Of a stretch of DNA of 64,000 nucleotides, positions 9,912 to 17,978 are shown one piece after another. A program made the translations under genes and the position numbers. The notes beneath the pieces were generated by a model that saw only the letters and a program-made list of their open reading frames with translations, was not told the DNA's origin and did not search any database. Position 1 is the stretch's first letter; each line of letters begins with the position of its first letter. Source of the stretch: Rheum nobile (taxonomy: Eukaryota > Streptophyta > Magnoliopsida > Caryophyllales > Polygonaceae); assembly GCA_027886185.1 (NCBI GenBank), contig WOAB01000719.1, forward strand, positions 372,001 to 436,000, written 5' to 3'.

Positions 9912-11277
9912 TGATAAGCACTACTTTGTAGGGCTTAACTAAGAGTCATTAGAGGGTTTATTGGTGCCATTCGGGTAGATTTAGACACATTCATGTGCAT
10001 GGCGTTTGGGGGCGATGTTGGTGTATTTGGAGGTGTTTGAGCGGTTTTGGAGATCATATGAGACGCCAAGGGAGTGCAATGAAGAGTAGAAGAACGGTAG
10101 GCTGAATTCAATTGGTTTGTTCTCTCTACTCAGATGCCCAAATGGAGTGATTCCAATTCGAGGAGTTATATCTTGAAGTCTACTGCAAGTCCTCAAAATA
10201 TGAGCGCAATCCGAGTTGGGAATCAAAAGTTATGGCATTTCTACGGAAGTGTCGCAGGAGCTGAACCGAAGAACAGTGACGGCGCCCGCCGTGGAAATGC
10301 GGCGCCCGCCGTGAAGGTTGCAGCGGCCGCCGTGAATGTCTGAAGGCCGCCGAGTCACTTTGTCCTTATATGTTTTAATTGAATTATTTTATTACGTTTT
10401 TAGTTATTTTGTTTTAGGTTAACTTATCTTTATTTCCTTTAGTATTTAAGGGTTGAGAAAAGGCTTATCATCATAATCATCTCATCAATCTCTCGAACCC
10501 TAATTTTCTCTCTACGTATTTGCTATGAAGAACTAAGCCTCCTTGGCTTAGTCAGACGCTGAAGCTTTCGTTTTGATTCAGTTGTGAGATTCTCGTTCTT
10601 AATCTATTGCATGGTTTTTATCTTTCTCTTGCTTAAGTTGCTTATGATTGATATTGATATTCTTTAGTCTGATCAACTAGGGTTTGTCGTTATTTATTGA
10701 ATGCTAGATCTAGATTGTTACTGGTTGAGCATATCTATTTCAGAGTAGCAACTGCATCGTACTAGTATCTGGTTGTGCTAGTCTTATTTAGAAGAGAACT
10801 GATTTACATTCTAGGATAAAAGCTGGTTGTTTTATGCTAGAATTGTATCCAACTATATTCTTATCCGTAAGGCTGCTGTTAAACTGAATCTTGATAGTTT
10901 CAGGGTTGTTTAATTAGTTAGTGCTAATAGTATCTGGTTGTGCTATTAGTTATATCTGAAAAGGAATTGGAATTTCCATTGCATGAGATTTTGAATGATT
11001 ATCTATGATCAACTTGTCATACGAATAGTGGATGTTGTTTGACTAAGTGTTTTTCCCATCACTGATTTTACAACTCTTTCGCTTGTTTACTTTTGCATGC
11101 TTAGATTACTTAAACTCACAAAACCCCCCTTTGGTTACTTTGCTTTGACACATAATTTGCATACATAGACAGAATTCGCATCCTTGTGGGTTCGACCTTT
11201 ACTTACCTAGGACTACGGTTTAGGGTTTGTTTAGATATTTTGCATAGCAGTTTTTACACGACGAAAACCTGTTATCA
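9912..11277 (+). repeat. B 5' LTR
   Basis: TGATAAGC...TTATCA. TATTTAAG at 10443-10450 is the likely TATA-type element. Downstream, a hairpin (ACTAAGCC at 10532-10539, GGCTTAGT at 10545-10552) and GGGTTCGACC at 11188-11197 are shared with related families. GC-rich gcgcccgccg boxes lie at about 10281-10345. Confidence 0.93.
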
Positions 11278-11280
11278 AAT

Positions 11281-11297
11281 TGGCGCCGTTGCCGGGG
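11281..11297 (+). promoter_or_regulatory. B primer binding site
   Basis: Exact TGGCGCCGTTGCCGGGG three bases after the LTR end, complementary to the tRNA-Asp 3' terminus, the primer type known for Athila elements. The truncated copy has it at 4200-4216. Confidence 0.9.
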
Positions 11298-11339
11298 AGG
11301 AAATAATCTATTTTGTGTGCGATTTGTGTGTCAACTATT

Positions 11340-11365
11340 GTGTGGACCTATCTTACGGTCCACAC
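11340..11365 (+). promoter_or_regulatory. B hairpin at the former gag start
   Basis: GTGTGGACC / GGTCCACAC, 9 perfect pairs with loop tatcttac. Where A and E have ATG, this element has ACG, which completes the stem and removes the start codon. The truncated B copy has the same hairpin at 4259-4284. Confidence 0.6.
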
Positions 11366-11410
11366 CCGTGCTATTGATTTTTGTTTTTCCTTTTTGATTT
11401 TGTTACAGAG

Positions 11411-12211
11411 ATGGATAGATTTCTCCACTTCCATCAGGAGCCGCAATATGACCCATACTCATACGCATATACTCCAGGGTGGAGAGATCACCCTAATTTG
11501 AGTTATGGGCACCAACATTATCCCCCTTATGGTCATGATTACCAAGAGTTTTACCCGGGACCACAGTCGTTCTATCAGCAGGGTACTCCACCGCAGTACT
11601 ATCCAGCCTACGAGCATAGCCCACCAGTGTCCAATCCAGATTACTATGTCTCACAGTCTACTGCGGATTTATTCCGGACCTTGGAGAATCAGATGGGGCA
11701 CAATCCAAGTCCCTCCATGTCATTGGAGGACACGGTTCGATCTCTCAATCAGAGCATGATCCAACTTGAACAACAAATGAAGTCCTATATTCATAACACT
11801 GAGAGGCAGACAGAACAAATGGTACAAGCAATAAGCAGAATGGAGGCCATGACGTCGGCAGAACCACTATCTCACCCAGTGGTGCACCAGGAAGAGAATG
11901 TCTTCTCGATGACCCTACAAAGTACTGAGCAACTGCATGTCGCCCCCTTAGCTGAAAGGGAAGAACAAATTTGTGAGACGGGTGCAGAATACAGCGAGCT
12001 ATCTGCAGAAGAGAACCCAAGACCGCGGGAGGTATACCTCGACCTCAGTTCACCCACTAAGGAGATGGGTATTCCAGACGATATTTTGGACCGCGTTGTT
12101 CTTTCTGAAGAAGAGTATTTTTGGGACTGGAGGAATTCAGCGACCAAGAGGAGAGCCGCGATCGCGAAAACGATCCTGCGACGCTCGTTTCTCTCGAAAA
12201 TTCCCCGGTAG
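11411..12211 (+). CDS. B Gag C-terminal-type protein
   Basis: 266 codons from the ATG (MDRFLHFHQEP), preceded by ttacag. The Tyr/Pro/Gln-rich N-terminal part aligns with the spacer of A Gag (YDPYS, PGWRDHPNL). A coiled-coil-prone stretch (SLNQSMIQLEQQMKSYI) matches the end of A/E Gag. Capsid core and zinc knuckle are absent. The last ~30 residues are read in the wrong frame compared with D, so a frameshift near 12110 probably separated it from the protease-like ORF. Function unknown; perhaps a co-packaged or relic product. Confidence 0.65.
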   Translation: MDRFLHFHQEPQYDPYSYAYTPGWRDHPNLSYGHQHYPPYGHDYQEFYPGPQSFYQQGTPPQYYPAYEHSPPVSNPDYYVSQSTADLFRTLENQMGHNPSPSMSLEDTVRSLNQSMIQLEQQMKSYIHNTERQTEQMVQAISRMEAMTSAEPLSHPVVHQEENVFSMTLQSTEQLHVAPLAEREEQICETGAEYSELSAEENPRPREVYLDLSSPTKEMGIPDDILDRVVLSEEEYFWDWRNSATKRRAAIAKTILRRSFLSKIPR

Positions 12212-12714
12212 CCCCCGACCCTCTCGAGGCTGCCTATGATGAGTATGTGCGTCTAAACTCCTCCCCGCTCATTGCGTTGCACCCCGTTGCACCCTTCCCT
12301 GAGGCATTACAAGATACTCAAAGGTTGAAGAACAACAATGAAATCTATGAGGCCTTCCGTAACTGTGCAGAAACCGTTCCTTTGGTCACATTGACAAACA
12401 GTATCCCTCGCTGCACAAAATTTTTAAGGGCGCTGGGCAATATCAAGAAGAAACCAAAGGGGAAGCACAAGAAGGATAACTTGATTCAGGTGATGAATTT
12501 TTACATGCTGGATGCGGGGCAGAACAAACATGCAGGCCCTGAGATGTTAGGTAGGCCATTTCTGAAGATGTCAAGTGTATTCATAGATATGAACAACGGT
12601 CCAACCATCATGAAGTACACAAGCATGGGGGAAAGGCTCAACATGGAGCACACAAAGCGGCACCCCCCTGATATAGACCTCAAGAGTTCAAGTGATAGGA
12701 GCAACCCGAGTTGA
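12121..12714 (+). pseudogene. B protease-like ORF lacking the catalytic segment
   Basis: 197 codons. The pre-protease linker (AAYDEYVRLNSSPLIAL, PFPEALQDTQ, CTKFLRALGNIKKKPKGKHKK) and the end of the retropepsin fold (MLDAGQNKHAGPEMLGRPFL) are present. The ~80 residues between, including the DLGASIN active site seen in A and E, are absent. D has the same deletion at the same place, so it pre-dates the split of B and D. Probably inactive as a protease. Confidence 0.72.
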
Positions 12715-12783
12715 AGAGGTTGAGTAGTATGTCGAGCCAACGACATTAACTAAGGCGCTGATCGGGAGACAACCCGATGTTAG

Positions 12784-12856
12784 GTAGTTTATTTTCCTTC
12801 TCTTAGTCATTTTCTTTTGTTTTTCCTTTTAGTTTTTGTGTTGAACTAACCTGCAG
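12784..12856 (+). other. B predicted intron after gag-pro
   Basis: TTAG|GTAGTT donor, T-rich body, GAACTAACCTGCAG acceptor with branch-point-like CTAAC; 73 nt. The donor follows the conserved block ACTAAGGCGCTG...GGGAG and a small hairpin ATCGGG/CCCGAT. Confidence 0.62.
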
Positions 12857-12884
12857 AAAGCGCGAAAAAGTGAAGAAGGAGTTC

Positions 12885-13040
12885 ACGGCGCCCGCCGCTA
12901 ACCTTACGGCGCCCGTCGTAAATGCCTCGCCAAGAAAGTTGGCCACGACTTGAGAACGGCGACCGCCGTTTAATCGCGGTGCCCGCCGCAATTACGGCAC
13001 CCGCCGCCCTCCTTACGGCGACCGCCGCAATTTCTCGTTC
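12885..13040 (+). repeat. B GC-rich motif array
   Basis: Seven related boxes, cggcgcccgccg / cggcgaccgccg / cggtgcccgccg, in about 150 bp just after the splice acceptor. The same motif occurs three times in each B LTR. Confidence 0.75.
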
Positions 13041-13575
13041 AAAAAAAAAAAACCCGAAAAAACCTTAAACGGGGAGAAAAACAAAAAAAAAAAGTTTTAC
13101 CGGGCTGTCCAGATTTCCCACGAGAGGTGCGCATCATGTTGCTAACGGAGGAATACATTCGCCCTGCATTTATTTGGCAACGATGATGGCCCTGCAGTCG
13201 ACAGTTGGAGAGAAGGTACACCAGGGCCCAACCACGATGACATCTGGGCCCATTTTTTCATTTTTTTTTGAAGGCCATGCAACCCCGTTCCCTTGATTGT
13301 CCACTACTCACCACAGTGGTTCCTTTTGGTTGCATGGTAGGAGTTGATAGAGTTGAAGGCCGTACAGCCCTGATTTCCTACATAACCACCACACTTCACA
13401 GTGGTTCCCTATGGTTGCACGGTAGAGTTGAAATGAAGACACCCGCCCAACACTAGAGACCTGGGCATATATTGTGAAGACCGCCAGCGACATCTTCCGT
13501 GTCCAAGCTAGCTCGGCAATGTTGTGAGTTAATTTTTTGCTTTTCCTTGTGCTTCTATTCTTTTGTCTTTCATTA
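13041..13575 (+). other. B region between motif array and 3' domain
   Basis: Holds the ccttaaacggggag box and a stretch matching A (5600-5900), including two imperfect repeats around 13280-13330 and 13355-13410 with the words ccactactcaccacagtggttcc and cacttcacagtggttcc. No convincing ORF. Confidence 0.5.
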
Positions 13576-14235
13576 CATTGAGGACAATGCAATGTTTAAG
13601 CATGGAGAGAGTTCTATTCTTGCTACATCGTTGAGGAGAAAAATGAAAAAAGAGAAAAAGCCAAAAATTTGAAAAAAGGCTATCATTGAAATCCTGGGAT
13701 AGGTCGAAAACCCGAAAGGGCGGCCTAGGCAATAAGCAGGTGGCTTGGACCAGCATTAGGCTGGGGTAATATGAGGTCAAGAGTGACGTGAGCTTATGTG
13801 AGTACATCTTTTGGAAAATGAAATGAGTGGCTGGTGAAAACCCGAAAGGGCGCCTTGGCAAAACGAGTGAAAAAGAAGAAGAGTGATTTTAGGATTTCTC
13901 ATTATTCTTGGCGAGGCGTCATAAGAAGAGGAGTCAAAGAAGGATTGTCAGGTAGGTCACTCTGGGAGACATAAGGAGCAATAGATGGAGGCTAGGATTA
14001 GAGGTTACTCACACTATTGGATGTCCGAGTTTAGCTTAGGGGAAGTACTCTGCTTGCCCCTTAAGCTGTTGAGTTGTTGATGTGTTGTAAATGAGAGTGG
14101 TGCCAGGAGCTTGGCATGGGTTAGGTGACTCTTAGTTAGAGGATATGCTTCTTGAGACCTTGGATGCTACATTGGAGGAGTAGACTCTTTATTAGTTTAC
14201 TCGAGGACGAGCAAAGGTCTAAGCATGGGGTGGTT
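13576..14235 (+). other. B structured 3' domain: two PPTs, three hairpins
   Basis: Hairpin CATTG-AGGA-CAATG (13576-13589), first PPT-like tract (13595-13611), GNRA hairpin 1 (13700-13727: TAGGTCG/CGGCCTA stem, AAAA bulge, CCC-GAAA-GGG), hairpin 2 (13750-13764: CCAGC/GCTGG), GNRA hairpin 3 (13833-13854: GGTG/CGCC stem, AAAA, CCC-GAAA-GGG), hairpin CTCG-AGGA-CGAG (14200-14211), and terminal PPT (14217-14235) at the LTR. Confidence 0.82.
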
Positions 14236-15599
14236 TGATAAGCACTACTTTGTAGGGCTTAACTAAGAGTCATTAGAGGGTTTATTGGTGCCATTCGGGT
14301 AGATTTAGACACATTCATGTGCATGGCGTTTGGGGGTGATGTTGGTGTATTTGGAGGTGTTTGAGCGGTTTTGGAGATCATATGAGACGCCAAGGGAGTG
14401 CAATGAAGAGTAGAAGAACGGTAGGCTGAATTCAATTGGTTCGTTCTCTCTACTCAGATGTCAAAATGGAGTGATTCCAATTCGAGGAGTTAGATCTTGA
14501 AGTCTACTACAAGTCCTCAAAATATGAGCGCAATCCGAGTTGGGAATCAAAGGTTATGGCATTTCTACGGAAGTGTCGCATGAGCTGAACCGAAGAACAG
14601 TGACGGCGCCCGCCGTGGAAATGCGGCGCCCGCCGTGAAGGTTGCAGCGGCCGCCGTGAATGTCTGAAGGCCGCCGAGTCACTTTTTCCTTATGTTTTAA
14701 TTGAATTATTTTATTACGTTTTTAGTTATTTCGTTTTAGGTTAACTTAGCTTTATTTCCTTTAGTATTTAAGGGTTGAGAAAAGGCTTATCATCATAATC
14801 ATCTCATCAATCTCTCGAACCCTAATTTTCTCTCTACGTATTTGCTATGAAGAACTAAGCCTCCTTGGCTTAGTCAGACGCTGAAGCTTTCGTTTTGATT
14901 CAGTTGTGAGATTCTCGTTCTTAATCTATTGCATGGTTTTTATCTTTCTCTTGCTTAAGTTGCTTATGATTGATATTGATATTCTTTAGTCTGATCAACT
15001 AGGGTTTGTCGTTATTGATTGATTGCTAGATCTAGATTGTTATTGGTTGAGCATATCTATTTCAGAGTAGCAACTGCATCGTACTAGTATCTGGTTGTGC
15101 TAGTCTTATGCAAAAGAGAACTGATTTACATTCTAGGATAAAAGTTGGTTGTTTTATGCTAGAATTGTATCCAACTATATTCCTATCCGTAAGGCTGCTG
15201 TTAAACTGAATCTTGATAGTTTCAGGGTTGTTTAATTAGTTAGTGCTAATAGTATCTGGTTGTGCTATTAGTTATATCTGAAAAGGAATTGGAATTTCCA
15301 TTGCATGAGATTTTGAATGATTATCTATGATCAACTTGTCATACGAATAGTGGATGTTGTTTGAATAAGTGCTTTTCCCATCACTGATTTCACAACTCTT
15401 TCGCTTGTTTACTTTTGCATGCTTAGATTACTTAAACTCACAAAACCCCCCTTTGGTTACTTTTCTTTGACACATAATTTGCATACATAGACAGAATTCG
15501 CCTCCCTGTGGGTTCGACCTTTACTTACCTAGGACTACAGTTTAGGGTTTGTTTAGATATTTTGCATAGCAGTTTTTACACGACGAAAACCTGTTATCA
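14236..15599 (+). repeat. B 3' LTR
   Basis: 1,364 bp, partner of 9912-11277 with about 28 differences by eye and one 2-bp indel. It ends TTATCA before the duplicated gagcg. Confidence 0.93.
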
Positions 15600-15641
15600 G
15601 AGCGCGTCGGGCTGACTCCCGCTGATGGCCGCGGTCGCGGT
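15600..15641 (-). repeat. A 5' LTR outer fragment (and B's TSD)
   Basis: gagcg (second TSD copy) followed by 37 bp containing ccgcggtcgcgg, family A's signature motif. C1 RT resumes at 15642. A's expected U3 start (TGATCAGTGC) is missing, marking a deletion junction. Confidence 0.65.
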
Positions 15642-16700
15642 TTACTGTGAAGTATAGGCATCCAATCCCACGCCTGGACGACATGCTTGATGAACTCCAT
15701 GGCGCCACACTTTTCTCCAAGATTGATTTGAAGAGTGGTTATCACCAAATTCGGATGAAAGAAGGTGATGAGTGGAAGACCGCCTTCAAGACCAAGTATG
15801 GGCTCTACCAGTGGCTTGTCATGCCTTTTGGGCTCACCAACGCGCCCAACACCTTCATGCGCTTGATGAACCACGTCTTGAGAGCTTTCCTTGGCAAATT
15901 TGTTGTCCTTTATTTCGATGACATCCTTGTGTACTCACGCAGCCTAGAGGAGCATGTCGATCACCTCCGCCTTGTGCTTGATTGCCTTCGACGTGAGCGC
16001 CTATTCGCCAACCTTGGCAAGTGTAGCTTTTCCTCCAGCTCTACCAACTTTCTTGGCTATGTCGTGAATAGTGATGGCTTGCGCGTCGACGAAGAGAAGA
16101 TCACGGCCATCAAAGACTGGCCCACGCCGACGACACCGACCCAGGTGTGAAGCTTCCTCGGCCTCGCAGGCTTTTATAGACGTTTTGTGTGAGATTTCTC
16201 ATCCATTGCCGTGCCCTTGCACGAGCTTACGAAGAAGGGAAGCACAATCTTATGGCTTGAGGCCCACGAGAAGGCCTTAACGGCTTTGAAGCGGGCCTTG
16301 TGCCAAGCGCCTTTGCTCCAGCTCCCCGACTTCGCCAAGCACTTTGAGGTGGAGTGTGATGCCTCAGACATAGGCATTGGTGGTGTGCTACACCAAGAGA
16401 GGAGACCCATTGCATATTTCAGTGAGAAGCTCACGGGGGCCACTCTCAACTACCCCACCTATGACAAAGAATTGTATGCCCTAGTGCATGTGCTAAAGAC
16501 TTGGCAACATTATATTTGGCCACGTGAATTTGTCATCCACAACGACCACGCAACTTTGAGCTATTTGAAGAGCCAAGCCCACCTCAACCGACGCCATGCT
16601 CGTTGGGTGGAGTTCCTTGAGACATTTCCCTATGTCGTGGTCCACAAGAAGGGAAAAGAGAACGTTGTAGCCGACGCACTCTCTCGCAGGTACGTTCTCT
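15642..16700 (+). pseudogene. C1 reverse transcriptase / RNase H
   Basis: It starts mid-RT. Core RT motifs are present: LFSKIDLKSGYHQIR, the catalytic YFDDILVYS at about 15909-15935, and FLGYVV. RNase H follows with CDASDIGIGGVL, KELYALV, NDHATL and DALSRR. In-frame TGA codons at 16147 and 16189 sit where C2 has CGC/CGA-type Arg codons, consistent with C-to-T decay. RT and RNase H would copy element RNA into DNA; this copy is inactive. Confidence 0.9.
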
Positions 16701-17978
16701 TGACTCATGTGCAAACTAAGATTCTAGGCTTTGCTTTGATTAAGGAATTATATGCTATTGATCCTTTCTTTGCACCTATATTCAAGCATTGCCTTAGACT
16801 ACGTGAGTTTGAGTCTTATTTTATTTCTGAGGGTTATTTATACAAGGCTGGCCGCCTATGCATCCATAGGTCCTCCATTAGGCTCCTTTTGATTCAGGAA
16901 GCACACGACACTCGTGGACATTTTGGGATTAGTAAGACCTTGGCTGCCCTAAGAGAACACTTTTTCTGGCCTCGTATGACCCACCAAGTGACTCGCTTTT
17001 GTAGAAGCTGTGTGACATGCCAAAGGGCCAAAGCCAAATCTAGCCCACACGGCCTCTACACGCCCTTGCCCATTCCTAGTGCCCCCTGGGAAGACCTTTC
17101 TATGGATTTCATCACGGGTTTGCCCCTCTCTAGATGAGGTAAAGACTCCATCTTTGTGGTTGTAGATAGGTTTTCCAAGATGGCACATTTTATAGCTTGT
17201 AAGACCACCCATAGTGCTAGTGAGATAGCTGATTTATTCTTCGAACATGTGGTGCGTCTTCATGGAGTCCCACGTACCATTGTTAGTGATAGGGATTCTA
17301 AGTTTGTTGGTTATTTTTGGAGAACACTTTGGGGTAAGCTAGGCACTAAGCATCTATTCTCCACTAGCTACCACCCCCAGACCGATGGCCAAATGGAGGT
17401 CACGAATAGAACCCTAGGATCCCTCCTTCGTACGATGCTTAAAGCCAACCCTAGGCGTTGGGAGGACTTACTATCACTTGTCGAGTTTTGTTAAAATAGA
17501 TGCAGGCACACGACGACCAAGTTGACATCGTTCGAGGTGGTGTATGGAATAAACCCATTGACACCGCTGGATTTGTCGTCGCGCCCACTCCGAGACCCAA
17601 TGCACGTCTCTGTCGCCAATCGCGCTGAGCAGGTGCAAGAGCTCCATCGCCGGACCAGGGAACAACTAGAGAGAAGGGCCTCGCAGTATGCCTCGCAGAA
17701 GAACACTGGCCGTCGCCGCGTAGTTTTCGCACCCAGAGACCTCGTCTGGGTGCATTTGCGAAAAGAAAGATTCCCCTCGTGGCGCAAGCACGAATTGGCA
17801 ACATGTGGAGATGTTTATTCCGCGTGATCAAAGTCATAAGGGACAATGCCTATCAAATCGAGCTCTCACCAGATTTTGGAGTCCATGCGTCCTTCAACGT
17901 CGCGGACTTGACGCCATATGTTGAGCCTGAGTTCGATGATGGTGAAGCGGGGACGCTTCATAGCTAAGTGGGGGAGGG
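16701..17978 (+). pseudogene. C1 integrase, several stops and a frameshift
   Basis: HHCC zinc-binding region (EAHDTRGHFGIS and CRSCVTC), then DDE core: MDFITGL, SDRDSKFVG and TDGQMEVTNRTLG supply D, D and E. The C-terminal GPY/chromovirus-like region follows (VVFAPRDLVWVHLRKERF). TGA near 17135, TAA near 17492 and a frameshift near 17812 break it. The frame would continue into the 3' LTR (GEGDVIPPP), as in CRM elements. A PPT gtgggggaggg lies directly before the LTR. Confidence 0.88.

Larger units (their letters stand above)
9912..15599 (+). mobile_element. B: complete non-autonomous Athila-type element, TSD GAGCG
   Basis: Two 1.36-kb LTRs flank 2.96 kb. A 5-bp duplication gagcg is present at 9907-9911 and 15600-15604. 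Inside are an exact tRNA-Asp PBS, a Gag C-terminal-type ORF, a protease-like ORF lacking its active site, a short intron, a GC-rich repeat array, and the two-PPT structured 3' domain. There is no capsid core, RT, RNase H or integrase, so movement would need proteins supplied by another element. LTRs differ by about 2% by hand count. Confidence 0.92.
1863..15641 (-). mobile_element. A: Athila-type element with B inside both LTRs
   Basis: On the minus strand the order is: 5' LTR (right, 8940-9911 plus 15605-15641, split by B), PBS at 8919-8935, gag, protease, short intron, structured 3' domain, PPT at 4839-4857, and 3' LTR (left: 4791-4838, then 2830-1863, with truncated B between). No RT, RNase H or integrase is present. 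The left end abuts C1 gag cleanly at 1862/1863. The right end lacks the U3 start and joins C1 RT at 15641/15642, so a deletion has removed the LTR edge together with C1 sequence and no TSD remains. Its LTR copies differ by about 15 changes in 970 bp by hand count. Confidence 0.85.

Noticed and set aside
11188..11197. tRNA gene suggested by the GGGTTCGACC box
   Set aside because: No acceptor stem, D-arm or anticodon arm can be found around it in any of the four families.
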